DNA from: Agapetus fuscipes
Lineage: Eukaryota; Arthropoda; Insecta; Trichoptera; Glossosomatidae
Length of the DNA: 64,000 bases
Reading direction: 5' to 3'
Assembly: GCA_951799405.1 (NCBI GenBank)
Contig: OX637345.1
Coordinates: 13,082,001-13,146,000, forward strand
Shown: positions 9,868 to 20,889 of the stretch, one piece after another
How the letters are laid out: every line of letters begins with the position of its first letter
Position numbering within the stretch: position 1 is the first letter of the stretch
Made by a program: the position numbers and the translations under genes
Notes under the pieces: generated by a model
What the model was told of the DNA's origin: nothing
Databases searched by the model: none
What the model saw: only the letters and a program-made list of their open reading frames with translations

Positions 9868-10640
9868 AATAGATCATTCTCCAGTAACAATCTCTGGCGC
9901 TAACATTGTTCCATCCAGCGATGTAAGATTGCTAGGAGTCCATCTAGACAGCTCCCTTTGCCTGGACAAACAAATTAGCAGTACTGTCAGCTCTGGCTTT
10001 TATGGTCTCAGGCAGCTGAAACAAGCAAGAAATTGCGTACCACCTGACGCCATGAAGGCGCTGATAAATACCTTCGTCATCTCCAAGGTGTCTAGACTAC
10101 TGCAATGGAATCTATGCTGCACAACCAAAATGCCAGCTAAACAGATTGCAGTCTGTAATGAACGCCAGCGCCCGCCTGATTTATGGTCAGAGCAAGTACT
10201 GTCATATTACTCCACTCCTGCAGAAGCTTCACTGGTTGAGGATCCCAGAAAGGATTAAATTTAAGCTGGGCCTCACGGTACACAAAGCGCTGGATGGAGT
10301 GGCGCCAGAGTACTTGCAGGAGCTGATACTACCGAGGAGTCTGAGCGAGAGGGGGCTCACTCTGCGATCTGCCGACAGTGCTCTTACATCTGCCAGCACT
10401 CAATACAGAAAAAGATGTACAGTGTTCGGAGACCGCGCTTTCGCCGTTGCGGGACCGTCCACTTGGAACCAGCTGCCTCCTGAAGTGCGCGCCAAGGAAG
10501 GGATCGAGGGCTTCAAGAAGGGAATGAAGACCCATTTCTTCACCGCCGCGTCAAGCCTGAAAGCGCCCTTGCAGTGACAGTAGTCACGAAACGGCGCTAT
10601 AAAAATCATCATCATCATCATCGTCATCATGAGACACATA
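9868..10640 (+). pseudogene. CR1/L2-like LINE reverse-transcriptase C-terminus
   Basis: The translation shows LLGVHLDSSLCLDKQISS, then, after a frame change near 10100-10150, NRLQSVMNASARLIYG..., HITPLLQKLHWLRIPERI, and FGDRAFAVAGPSTWNQLP. These are typical of the region after the RT palm and the C-terminus of CR1/L2-group LINEs. The element ends with 'aaacggcgctataaaaatca' and a (TCA)n tail (10604-10630), the expected simple-repeat 3' end. At least one frameshift makes it a dead 5'-truncated copy. Short pieces of the same 3' end occur at 50755-50815, 58420-58470 and 59030-59100. Confidence 0.8.
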
Positions 10641-11302
10641 TGGGTATCGCCGTCGAAATTTGTACCTTTTGTCTTGTGCGTGTGTCCCCTAATGATTTTC
10701 AGCTTTTTCATAAAAACTGGTGATCTCTACTGAATTCTAAAATTATCAGAGTAAAGTAAGTAAAAAGCGTATCGAAATACAAAAAAAAACTGCAAAAAGC
10801 ATTAAGTGGCGATGTAATTAAAAAATAAAACAAAAACGCCTTTTTTCCATTCCCATACAAATTTTACATGTCCGCAACCCGTTTTTGACCCTTTGATGGC
10901 ATGATTAGGGATTGCAATCCAGCAGCATTTCCAATCCAGCTGGATTTTTGCTGGATCAACACAATTCCAGCTGGATCCAGCGCGGATCCAGCAATTTAAT
11001 AATTTTTGAAGAAATGAAACTGTTTTTTGTTTAAATACTTAAGAAACGTGTTAATTAAACATTTTAACAGAATAACAAATCAAATTTTTTCACATAAACT
11101 CTTACTTTTTAGAGGTAGAGTAGACAGACAGAGTAAAAGTTATCACAAAAAAGGTATTTTCTTGATGTTTTATTAAGACAAAATGTATCTTTTTTTTCTG
11201 GAAATCTCAAGAAACGAATGGTATTAATGGTGTTGCATATATTATACTGCATATATTATATCCTGCTGCAGAAAAGGCCCTTTCTGCCTCTACGCTTGTT
11301 GG

Positions 11303-12458
11303 TTAGTTTCTGATAATCGTAATATAACGTTGATAATCGTAAATTAAAGTTAGGTATTCACCTCCTACTCCCTCACTTTCATAAACACTCATTTCCTTTT
11401 TTAATATCGTATCATAATCCTTCTGAGTTCTCGTTTCTTTCGTTTTCATGAAGTTTTCTTTCTCACATTTTAGCTTAATCTCCAGTTCTTGTTTCAATTC
11501 AAATTCAGTGACGAGTTGAACCTATTTATTTTTACAGGTAAGGGGGCCGGCCTTACGCCAACCACTTCAGTTGAAGTGGAGGTTTCCCAGCTCCCAAGAA
11601 TGCTGGTACTCATTTCTGGTGAAGGCTGAGTAAACCTTGCCGGCATTTTATTTTGGGGTTTGAAATAAACACCGAAACGGGAAATCATTTCTGACACCCT
11701 CGGTGGGATTCGAACCGGAGCTTTCGGCATGAATCCGGTTTATCCTGTCTATAGTTTTCTTCTTCCATTATATCTTTTTGCTCTTGCACTGTTGATGGTT
11801 CCACTAAATATGCGCTTACACGATTCAGCATATTTTCATCTCCTGACGCATTGCATATTTTTTTGGTACTGGGAAATTTCTTCGTCATACTTCTTCGGGT
11901 TCTGAAGATATAATTTCTGAAGTTGTGGAGTGCCTCAGAAAGATCTGCACTCAAGATTGTGTCCTGGCTTTTTAGTTTGTCTGAGACAAATTTTAGGGTT
12001 GTGTCAAACTCGGCAGTTATCAAACTCGGCTCTCTTCTGGAGAGAACTTCAACGGCCAGTTTAACCGGTTGAAGACTGGCGTCCTGGCGATCAACTCACT
12101 GATTAGTGACCACTCGTCCGCTGAGAATTTAGTTTCTGAGGTGTCTATGAATGCTTTATCGATGCAAACTTTTCAACTTTTAGCATAAACGTTCCAGCAT
12201 GCTGGGCAAACTGTTCCACCTAGTGCAGCAGTCAATAATCAAACTCAATTCTTTGCCCTTTGCTTCCTTTATGTATTTTTGCAAAAACGTCTCATCTTTG
12301 GTAGGTGATCTTTTAAAAGTCTTAACAACTTTTTGCATTTTATTAAGAAGTTCACTGTATCGCTGAATTACTTCATGTTCAGCAAGTGTTTGTTCAGTTA
12401 CTACTATTAAGCCTTCATTGGTGTCCGTGTCTTTGTCATCATAATAGAGCGGCAACAT
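11303..12458 (-). pseudogene. Degenerate hAT transposase
   Basis: Two minus-strand blocks are recognisable. 12458-12180 has ELSLIIDCCTRWNSLPSMLERL, matching the conserved TRWNS...ML..L region of hAT/ZBED transposases. 12023-11740 is the following segment (FVSDKLKS..., ALHNFRNYIFRTRR). A SINE-A insertion and further breaks separate these from a lysine-rich block at 11497-11303. The C-terminal dimerisation signature is not visible, and the protein cannot be functional. Confidence 0.75.
11509..11737 (-). repeat. SINE-A inserted in the hAT element
   Basis: The head at the right end retains GGTTCGAATCCCACCGAGGG, and the body matches the full copy at 35756 closely. The 3' hairpin portion is absent, so it was truncated at 'caactcg'. 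Confidence 0.8.
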
Positions 12459-12662
12459 CGCTTCCGCCGAGCTGTAAGAGTATCTAGCAAAGCGCCAATG
12501 CTAGCAAGCCAGACTTTGCGACATTATTTGGAAAGTTTTATACTTGCGGATCCGCAGCGCTGGATCCAGCATCTGGTGCTGGATCCAGCAGGCCGAAAAA
12601 TACGCTGGATCCAGCTGGATTGCTGGATGAGGGATCCAGCAATTGCAATCCCTAGGCATGAT

Positions 12663-13490
12663 ACGATCAAAATAGTCAAACGTTTTTAAAGTTGAGTATT
12701 TTTGCATATACCTGAGTAACGTATCTTTCATTTTCTGTACTAGCCACAATAATATTTACTTATTTAAACACGAAATATTGATTGCTAAAGGTTGTCTCCA
12801 TTTTTGGCTCCGAAATTTTTCTTTTAGTATGTTACCAATTCCATTGGAACTGACAAAAATCTTGCAATCCTAAGTATTTGTTCACGTATGGTAACTCTTT
12901 GATGCAGTGTGGACAACACAAAAAAACTCATTCGATACCTACATTTTCTTCTGAGAACGTTTACATCAGACTCGGGAATTTGTCGTGAGTGTTTTGAGTG
13001 GAAGTTAGCTTGGCATTATTAAGGTATGTATTCGAATATATTGTCAGTTGTATATTTTTTACTTAGATCCATTAATTCTTCTAATGATTGTATGTTTTTA
13101 TCATTGCTGACAGTATTATTTTTCAAATGGCACAAGTTTAAGGTAATGTCGGGCGGTTTTTTATTTACAATCTTTACTGTATATTACCATATTAAGGTGT
13201 ATTCACGTAGGCTTAAAAAAATACACCTACTTACCGTTAATTTATGGTTGACTAACAAATAACATTTACGTACCTAATTGAAACATAAAACTATCTAATC
13301 AACCTTACTACATGCTATTAATATTTTAAATGCACCGTTTGATGTTTGTCATTCAAAATAGCAAAAAGGTTTATTCCGTGATCTGTGGGCTAAACGGATT
13401 AAATAAAATTTGGACCACAGAGGTACCTAATTTTTATATCGGTGCTGGATACTGTGAAAAATGTACGCAAAAAAACCATTGCCTATATAT
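12663..13490. other. No feature recognised
   Basis: AT-rich sequence without repeats shared in the window, splice-flanked open frames or terminal repeats that I can see. Possibly intron or intergenic sequence. Confidence 0.4.
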
Positions 13491-13495
13491 CTAAA

Positions 13496-13722
13496 TCTAT
13501 GATAATCTATAATCTAAGTTACAAAAATATATTGAATTTAAGACTTTAAGTTCGTACTTAAACATGCTGCATGTGAACCTACAATATAAAACCCAATCTC
13601 AAATGAACATAAACCCTGCAACTCTTGCCGACCTTACCTGACACAATGGTAACATTGGTAAAGTGAACCATTTTTTACAGTATGAGTGGTCAGCTTCATA
13701 CTAACCTATAAGTCAAGGAAAC
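13496..13722 (-). repeat. T module copy
   Basis: Complete from the tail 'tctataatctaagttac' (left) to 'cctataagtcaagga' (right). Confidence 0.8.
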
Positions 13723-13867
13723 TTATTGAAATACAATAAACGAACGATTTTAGGTAGTTATTATATGTGCGTATTCATATTTTTATTAAACATTCATATA
13801 CAAACAACTTTCATATTTATAGACATTCAAAATGGTGCTCTTATATTTTTACTGAACTATGATGTGA

Positions 13868-13911
13868 ACAAGATTTTATAGCAGTGTTTACGAACTGCTA
13901 TAAAATCTTGT
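13868..13911. repeat. Perfect 18-bp inverted repeat (hairpin)
   Basis: ACAAGATTTTATAGCAGT at 13868-13885 and its exact complement at 13894-13911 are separated by eight bases. The right arm and the sequence to about 13960 resemble, in reverse, 24040-24150 (repeat U2: 'tattcgtcgtcgaaaaaag'). Confidence 0.75.
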
Positions 13912-14399
13912 ATTCGTCGTCGAAAAAAGAAATGAGATATCAAAATGTAAAAAAACCTAATTTTTCGAACCTGTCCGTCATTTTGAATAGACCTTAATTT
14001 AACTCACGATGTTTTCGTTTTCTTGAATCTTGCCGGTCGACAGTTATGGTACAAATTTAAACGGCGTTACCCATATAGAAGTTTTAATAATGAAGAAGTA
14101 GACCGTGCTGGTGAAGTCCAGCAAGGTGGTACATAACGATTCTCCATGTTCTTAATAATCTGCATAAATTAGAGCCAGAATCGCATGGAGGGTCAGAAAG
14201 CAATCAACCGCCAAACTGTACCTACTGTGAAAGTGATAAAATAAATAAACCGCAGTTTTTATGAGATAGACCCCGGTTAAAAATATAAGAATTTCATACT
14301 GTTTAATTCTATAATTTTTGGATGAATTCAAACAAAACACTGTTTATTTTCACTATAAAATTTATTTAAAAAGTTTAAAATCTTTAAACAAATTACACT

Positions 14400-14450
14400 A
14401 ACGTTTTCAACCTAGTAGGTCATCATCAGGATATCATACTGTTTGACCTT
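14400..14450 (-). repeat. CTGATGA-hairpin-GAAAA motif
   Basis: On the minus strand: CCTGATGATGACCTACTAGG followed by TTGAAAACGTTAG. The sequence between CTGATGA and GAAA can fold as GACCT/AGGTT. It is followed by an AT-rich end including 'aataaattttatagtgaaaa', similar to that after 51930. Confidence 0.45.
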
Positions 14451-14659
14451 TTGAAAAAAAAAACTATGCTGTCTAACTAAATACATGATTTTATTGTGTA
14501 GATAATTATGCAGGGGTGCACTTTGTTTGGCATATATTTCGTGTGTTAATGCGATCATTTTTGGCAATGTTCCAAGATTGACGGAGCCAAATCGCCGGGA
14601 CGGTTGGTTGTAGCATAAAACAGAGAGCCTGCAGAATCCTCCGACCAGCACTCGTAAAA

Positions 14660-15192
14660 ACAGTGACAGATAGAACGGCACAGTGACAAAACGACACATG
14701 GCAGAACGACACATGGCAGAACGACTCATGACAGATCATCATATGATAAAACATCACTATGACCAAACAACACAAAAAATAAATCACTATGACAATACAA
14801 CACAAGGACAAAACATAACATACCGAAAACAGAACGTACCACAAATGGCACATGAAAAAAGAACGACTTTCTTGTGATGTTTTGCCAGTAACGTTCTGTC
14901 ATCTGATGTAGGTATACTGTCCATAATGATGTTCTGACATGTGTTGTCCTGTCATGTGTTGTCCTGTCATGTGTCGTTCCGGCATGTGTCGTTCTGTCAT
15001 GTGTCGTTCCGTCATGTGTCGTTCTATCATGTATCGTTCTGTCATGTGTCGTTCTATCATGTATCGTTCTGTCATGTGTCGTTCTGTCATGTGTCGTTCT
15101 GACATGTGTCGTTTCGTCATGTTTCGTTCCGTCATGTGTCGTTTCGTCATGTGTCGTTTTGTCACTGTGTCGTTATGTCACTGTGTCGTTCC
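14660..15192. mobile_element. Foldback-like element with arms of 15-bp tandem repeats
   Basis: The left arm has units of the type AGAACGACACATGGC, interspersed with CACAGTGACAAAACGAC. The right arm (14937-15192) has about 16 units GTCATGTGTCGTTCT in the opposite orientation, ending GTCACTGTGTCGTTCC. The outer ends also pair ('cacagtgacaaaacgacacatg'). Inverted arms built from short tandem repeats are the hallmark of Foldback/FB-type elements. The apparent MCRSVMCRS peptides are products of the 15-bp unit, not genes. Confidence 0.6.
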
Positions 15193-15439
15193 AACATGGA
15201 ACCCGTAACAACACTCCCGAAACCTGGACACTGACCAACGGTATCAACGCTTACTCAAAGGCAACCAACGAAAATATTCAGATTTATTTTCGATTCGAAA
15301 AACGTAGAAAATATGTAGATTAGGTACTACTTCGAAATGTATAGTGAGATCAACCATCTTATGAACAAAATTGGTTCAAAATAAGATTTTTTTGATACAC
15401 GCAGAACTATCATCCTGTAAAAAACAATGCAGAATGCTT

Positions 15440-15520
15440 AAGGACCCATTCTGTAAAAACTTGATTCACTTTTGCCAATGCCACCCCGGTTTCAGGGAAA
15501 GGCGGCAGGAGTCTCTGGCA
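15440..15520 (+). repeat. T-module fragment
   Basis: 'ttgattcacttttgccaatg' and 'ccccggtttcagggaaaggc' only, of the GCGGCAGGAG subfamily. Confidence 0.6.
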
Positions 15521-15529
15521 AGAGAAGGT

Positions 15530-15850
15530 GTCTAAAGTTACCCCTGCTTCAACAGAAAGCTGCTTAGTGTTGTGTTGTGTTACGTTGGCTTTGTTTTGAG
15601 AGACTAAAAGGAAGCGGCGATTGATATTGGATTTGAATAGGGCAAGGTTAAATTGGGGTGGGAACACATATACCGTTAACTCGTTCCATAAGCGGGCAGT
15701 TTGGCAAATGAATGAGTCGTGAAAACACGAAGTTCTCATAGTTTTGCCATCGACTGCAAAGAGATGAATGTGAGCCGTTCTACGAGTGTCCCTTGTTGTG
15801 ACGAGAGGAGGAGGTATAAGTGAGGATATTTCATCAGAACATACACCATT
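15530..15850 (-). pseudogene. LINE C-terminal fragment (Jockey/CR1-like)
   Basis: Minus-strand translation gives RTAHIHLFAVDGKT, then SFICQTARLWNELTVYVFPP and ALFKSNINRRFLL. This matches the conserved final residues of Jockey-superfamily ORF2 (S-x4-A-x-LWN-x-LP...FK..I...). The first and last part of the ORF is lost. Confidence 0.6.
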
Positions 15851-15874
15851 ATAGTACTTATTGACCGGTCCTAA

Positions 15875-16098
15875 TTTTATCTAAGTTGCAAGTATATGTA
15901 ACATTGGGGATTCACATTATACGCATTCTCACACGCAGACACGTATCGCATGCAAACCTACAACATAAAAACCCAAATCTAAAATGAACACTGCAACTCT
16001 CGCCGACCTTCCCTGAAACAGGGGTGACATTGGCAAAGTGAACAATTTTCTACAGCATGGGTGGCCAGCCGCATAACAACCTATAAGTTGAAGAACAT
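15875..16098 (-). repeat. T module copy
   Basis: Near-complete; reversed 5' end 'aacctataagttgaag', tail at left degraded. Confidence 0.75.
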
Positions 16099-16709
16099 AG
16101 ATAATTACTAGTAGTATTAGAGATATACACTTTGAATGAAAAGTGAACCAACTAATATTCACGTTGAGGTGCAACGACATACAAGGGTGTGGTACTCCTG
16201 TCTGTCACCCTCCCCCCCCTTTGGCGTGTTGATACAAATGTTAGGTTACGCTGTATTTACACTTTTCATTAGTGTGGAGTTTCCTTGAAATCTCGCCCCG
16301 ACTGACTACCAGACCAACACTGTCTCTACAAATACAAATACACACCACTAACATGGCACGGCAACCATGAGCGACATGTTCAGTTGCGCATAACCTTTGT
16401 GTAGGCTTTACTAAAGTGGGCGCATTTCCAGCTCTATTTTACTTCAAAATTCCAGAAGAATTACAGCGGGTATTTTGTTCTTCCGACATGAACTTGAATG
16501 TATTTCTTCTCGGAAATTAAACGTCACATTTAAGTGCGACTAGGGTCATAGTAACAAAAAACAAAAGATTTGAGTGACTTTTCCCTAGTACAGGCCGTAC
16601 AGTTTCAGTCTCTGTACGTTTTTTTTAGCATCCGATTATACATTTTATTATATGTACGAAAACATGCGATAAAAAAATATTATTTGGAAATTTGCTTTTC
16701 GAAATCTAT

Positions 16710-16915
16710 CGGAGTTTGCCGTGATCTATCGGAGCTGGAGATGGAGCTTTAGGACGTTTCGCCCATGTCCGCGATGGGCTTTTTCAGCATTATGATGACC
16801 ATCACACACACAATTGTTTCATCAACATCAAATCACGCATTTCCCATATCGCAGATATGGGAAAAACATTCGGAAGCTCTAGCTCCGATAGACCACGGCA
16901 ACAGATCCTGTAAAA
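16710..16915. repeat. Palindromic copy of the GAAACGTC repeat
   Basis: The left half, 'gatctatcggagctgga ... gacgtttcgcccatg', and the right half, 'gctctagctccgatagacca', are inverted. The CTGAAAAAGCCCATCG...ATGGGCGAAACGTC motif is on the minus strand. Shares words with 6340-6515 and 63120-63225. Confidence 0.45.
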
Positions 16916-17009
16916 AAAATATTCCGTGACGGCCCCCAACCGTATCAGCAAGCCTAAAAACTCCTGTTAAAAGTTTTCTTTATTTCAGAATATTTTTATC
17001 TGTACTGTA

Positions 17010-17135
17010 CGTCATTCCACTATGGGTGGCCGGTACCTCTGCAGATGCGTCTCCACTTTTTTCTGTCCTTGCATATCTCTTTCATTTCTTCAACATTTAT
17101 TACTTTCCTCATACATACTCTTTTCTTATTCAGAC
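17010..17135 (-). pseudogene. LINE-alpha-related C-terminal fragment
   Basis: Minus-strand MRKVINVEEMKEICKDRKKW..RICRGTGHP, a divergent subfamily in which 'RGTGHP' follows the KKWRR motif. The same form is at 29570-29705. Confidence 0.6.
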
Positions 17136-17289
17136 TCCGGTTCTATTATTGAAAAAGCAAAACTATGTCATGACTCCTTCCGACATATTCATGCGTGATT
17201 AACAATCTAAGGTGAGTTTTATGAATGATATTCTTTTTCTAAGAAAAAATAGTTTTCAATATTATTTTCTGCATAATTTATATTCTTAC

Positions 17290-17536
17290 AATCATCCTGT
17301 AGGTAAGTATGCGGCTGACCACCCATGCTGTAAAAAATGGTTCACTTTGCCAATGTCACCCCTGTTTCAGGGAAGGACGGCAAGAGTTGCAGGGTGTATG
17401 TCCATTTGAGATTTGGGTTTTATGTTGTAGGTTCACATGCGGCATGTGCAAGCGCGAACTTGTACGTGTCTGCTTGTGAGAATGCATATAATGTGAAACC
17501 CCAATGTAACATATCTTTGCAACTTAGATTAGATTA
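17290..17536 (+). repeat. T module copy
   Basis: Near-complete, ends 'cagcttagatt'-like repeated as 'cttagattagattag'. Confidence 0.85.
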
Positions 17537-17539
17537 GAT

Positions 17540-19065
17540 CCTTGAAAAAATCGAGACGTGCTTATAAAATACAAACAAAACACGTCAAGAATGTTGCCTA
17601 TCCATGTGTCAGACTGACAAATCTCGTGTCTACCCTTTATCTCCCTGTGCGCATACAAGGAGAGCACATAATACAGCTACGTGTTTGATGTCGTGTTGAT
17701 TATGTACATGGGCACTGCTTGTCGCAGGTCCTGAAGGAAGCCCTTTGTATTGTTACCGAGAGAAAAATACCCAACAACATCTTTATTGTATGACGACTCT
17801 TCAGTCTTCCCAGCCGCGTTTCAGATCTTTAGATCTTTGCTTGGGAAAAAATACTTTTGCAATCTGCCATCTTTGTGAGTTTTTCATGGCTCAGTATCGA
17901 GACATCTGCTTCACAGACTCTATATGTTATCTTCCAGCTGGACGTTGACTAATTGTCATAAATGATCATTTTCGTGTCTCATTCTAGAGACTAAAAGCCT
18001 AGTATTAGTATGCCCTCTATTTCACATATCTTTATGAGGTCTTGTAGGTGAACGTCGCCTTCGTAAATTGATTTTCATTTAACGTGAAAGCTGACTAAAC
18101 ACGGATTCCTTTGGAGGCTTTGGAACCAAAACACAAATACGTAAAATCATGTCTGGTACCTTCGAATTCGAACCTATGATCTCTATCTTACTAAACGGAC
18201 ATTACAGCTGCGAAGGCAACTGAAATATTATAATTCCAAATAATTTTCATGAAATATTCTGATTTGAACATTGAACAAAAAGAGTTCTCTTTTGTAACAA
18301 AAAATCTGGATAAACAAGGTTCATAAAATTGAGGATGTTGGTTGAAGCAGAGATACAGTTTTTTTTTCACCAAACAAAGCCATTGTTTTCACACGTATGG
18401 GATCCAAAAAAAATATGACACATTGTCCAGTGAAGGAGTACAAAGGTGTACATAAAAATGTACTTATATATATTCAAACGCATTCATTGTTCTGGTGGAT
18501 ATTATTGTCTCACTTTTTGATGAATCACCTCGTATTTTGACAGTCTATTGCTCAGTTGCCCCATACAAAGAACTGTATCTCTGCATGTTTTTTTTTAATT
18601 TATTCATGTACTTCCTTTTGAACATCCTTCTTCTTTTCATCTCAAGTTATCTCCTCTAATCTTTCAGAGTATATTCTTTCATCCAATCCATTACACTTTT
18701 CTAAAAGGTTTCAGGAAGAAGTCAAGTAATTAATTGTATAAATATTGAAAAAAGTGCAAATGAAGACAGGCTAACAGAAGGTTACAAGAAATCGATCCAG
18801 ATAGTTTGCAATGTCTCTGCCCACCACCAAAAGTGATCTTATCTTCCAACATGCATTTAAGGGTAAGTATTCAACATGTGTAGGTACTTACATTTACATA
18901 AAATAAAGCAGTTCAAGAAGATTTCAACTTGGATTAACTTATAAGCATTAAATATCATGAGTGATATTCTTAATTTAGATTCTATAGCTTTGTTCCACCA
19001 TTGTCATACGCATGTCAACAACGTCATGTTTCCTTCCCCACATTATTGCCTTATATTATAACAGA
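17540..19065. other. No feature recognised
   Basis: AT-rich stretch without window-internal repeats or convincing exons. It may be host intronic or intergenic sequence. Confidence 0.4.
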
Positions 19066-19069
19066 GTAG

Positions 19070-20575
19070 GGGAAACTATTCACGGCCTTTGTGGATCTGG
19101 AAAAGGCTTTTGACTCAGTGGACAGAGGTATGTTGTGGGATGTTTTGAAAGCATACGGAGTGAATGGAGCTCTACTCAATGCGGTGCATGCGAACTATGA
19201 GAATAGTATGGCTTGCATTCGTATTGATGGTGAGTATAGTGAATGGTTTGAAGTTTTTAAGGGTGTAAGGCAAGGATGTGTGATGAGCCCATGGCTATTT
19301 AACATAGTCATGGACAAGTGTGTTCGAGATGCTAGACTTGATGATTGTGGATTAATGATAGGAGAGAGCAAAGTAAGCGTTCTACTGTATGCGGATGATG
19401 CAGTCCTTGTATCTGATTCAGCAGTGGAATTGCAAATGATGCTCTCTAGATTGAACGAAGCTTTGAAAGGTAATAATTTGAAGTTGAATGCAAGAAAGAC
19501 GAAAGTTTTGATTTTTGAAAGAGATGATGAAAATATGAATTATGAATTTAAAATTAATGGAATGAATGTTGATGTCGTAAATGAGTTTGTATATTTGGGA
19601 AGTAAGTTTGAAAAAGATGGAAGAATGGCCGGTGAATTTGAAAGAAGAATAATGAAAGGCAGGTGTGTACTGGGTGCGACCGCTTGCATCGCCAGGAACC
19701 AAAATCTCTCAAAAAATGTTAGATTGGCGGTGCACGGTGGTATACTAGTGCCAACCTTGATGTATGGAAGTGAAGCCTGGACGGTGAGTGAAAGGGAAAT
19801 TAGTAAAGTCCATGCAGTAGAAATGGACTATCTAAGAAGTATGATTGGGAAAAAACGAAGTGACAGGGTGAGGAATGATTTTGTAAGAGAAGAATGTGGT
19901 GTAAGGGAAAGTGTGAAAGTGAAGATTAAAAGAAGTATGTTAAGATGGTTCGGGCATTTGGAGAGAATGAGTGATGAAAGATTGACGAAGAAAGTATATG
20001 TTGCTAGAATAGATGGATGTCGTGGTAGAGGAAGACCGAGAAAAGTATGGAAGGATCAAATCTCTGAAATAGCGATTGACTGGGATATCCAGAGTCATAA
20101 TAAAAGGAGGACTTGTATAAAAAAGGTTATGACTCTGGATGAAATGAAAGAAGTATGCAAGGACAGGAAGAAGTGGCGGCTGATCTGCAATGTTGATTTC
20201 TAATGTTGGTGTATTCATTTGCTACATTTTTTGCATAGGAAATTTTTGACTTTTTTTGTATAGATTTCTTTGTAAGGTTTTGTTCTTTTTTATATTTAAA
20301 TGTAATTTATTATTCATTCATATTCCTTGACTTATAGGTTGGTATGAGGCTGACCACCCATACTGTAAAAAATGGTTCACTTTGCCAATGTCACCCCTGT
20401 TTCAGGGAAGGTCGGCAAAAGTTGTGGGGCTTATGTTCATTTGAGGTTTGGATTTTATTTGTAAGTACACATTCAGCATTTGTAAGCGCGAACTACACTT
20501 GTTGGTTTGTGGGCATACATCTGAGAGCTTTAAATGAATATATCCTTGCAACTTAGATTATAGATTATAGGCAGT
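19070..20575 (+). mobile_element. LINE-alpha: best copy, 5'-truncated non-LTR retrotransposon
   Basis: Starts abruptly inside the reverse-transcriptase domain and continues to the stop at 20203, a 3' UTR, and the T module (20328-20575) ending in a degenerate TTATAGATT tail. 5' truncation is usual for LINEs that stall in target-primed reverse transcription. The intact frame over 370 codons suggests a rather young insertion. Confidence 0.9.
19091..20203 (+). CDS. LINE-alpha reverse transcriptase, C-terminal 370 residues
   Basis: Reverse transcriptase for target-primed integration. Visible are RT motif A (KAFDSVD at residues 5-11), motif B (GVRQGCVMSPWLFNI, 58-72) and the catalytic YADD (100-103). 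A conserved C-terminal arm follows (YGSEAWT; RWFGHLERM; GRGRPRKVWKDQI; EVCKDRKKWR). This C-terminal pattern is familiar from RTE-type LINEs in insects, though clade assignment needs a tree. The N-terminal endonuclease and the first RT motifs are missing. The frame is open upstream of the first Met (AFVD), so the Met is not a true start. Confidence 0.85.
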   Translation: MDLEKAFDSVDRGMLWDVLKAYGVNGALLNAVHANYENSMACIRIDGEYSEWFEVFKGVRQGCVMSPWLFNIVMDKCVRDARLDDCGLMIGESKVSVLLYADDAVLVSDSAVELQMMLSRLNEALKGNNLKLNARKTKVLIFERDDENMNYEFKINGMNVDVVNEFVYLGSKFEKDGRMAGEFERRIMKGRCVLGATACIARNQNLSKNVRLAVHGGILVPTLMYGSEAWTVSEREISKVHAVEMDYLRSMIGKKRSDRVRNDFVREECGVRESVKVKIKRSMLRWFGHLERMSDERLTKKVYVARIDGCRGRGRPRKVWKDQISEIAIDWDIQSHNKRRTCIKKVMTLDEMKEVCKDRKKWRLICNVDF

Positions 20576-20743
20576 TATATTTTTCTTGACAACGCGCCGA
20601 AAGTTCTGCAGCTGAACATTTTCAATGGCTGAAGAGAGTTGTTTACTGGCGACCCAACCACACCAGAACCTGTGATCTGATCATATTACACATTAGTGTA
20701 CGTTTCCCCTTTTTTTAAAAGCAAATAATGTGCCAGTACTCAC

Positions 20744-20889
20744 CCCCATCTATCATCCTGCAGATGCTTCAGCTCGCTGACCTCCAGCTCGCACCGCAGA
20801 TTGGACACCTCGCATAGCAGCAAGTCCCTTTGAGCCGTGACCGACTCCAGCTCTGCGCGGAGTCGGACTATCTCATTGGACAGGTCCAT
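20744..20889 (-). CDS. Candidate first coding exon, coiled-coil host protein
   Basis: From ATG at 20889 (context CCACAATGGAC, a good initiation context) the minus strand reads 48 codons and two bases to a donor GGGG|GTGAGTACTGG. The peptide is heptad-patterned (EIVRLRAELESVTAQ, then LLLCEVSNLRCELEVSEL), indicating a coiled coil. The region 20744-21050 is GC-rich, suggesting a CpG-rich first exon or promoter. The frame stays open upstream to an alternative Met at 21042 (MRAAGEDLDFCK), giving 50 extra residues with a Gly/Val/Pro-rich composition. It shares no sequence with any repeat in the window. I cannot name the gene. It may be the 5' end of the gene containing the exons at 753-630 and 440-314. 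Confidence 0.5.

Larger units (their letters stand above)
10898..12662 (-). mobile_element. hAT DNA transposon (1749 bp) with 8-bp target duplication
   Basis: TAGGGATTGCAATCC begins at 10906, and its reverse-complement form ATTGCAATCCCTA ends at 12654. GGCATGAT occurs immediately outside on both sides (10898-10905 and 12655-12662), the 8-bp duplication diagnostic of hAT. Subterminal regions hold many copies of GGATCCAGC/GCTGGATCC, probably transposase-binding repeats. The coding remnant is on the minus strand. A SINE-A is inserted at 11509-11737. Confidence 0.9.

Noticed and set aside
14937..15192. CRISPR-like array
   Set aside because: Units are directly adjacent 15-mers without spacers, in eukaryotic DNA.
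14683..15208. Frames with MCRSVMCRS or MTERHMTER repeats
   Set aside because: They come from the 15-bp tandem unit of the foldback element, which is a multiple of three and so stays open in several frames.
19418..19702. Minus-strand frame across the LINE-alpha reverse transcriptase
   Set aside because: Antisense shadow of the RT coding frame.
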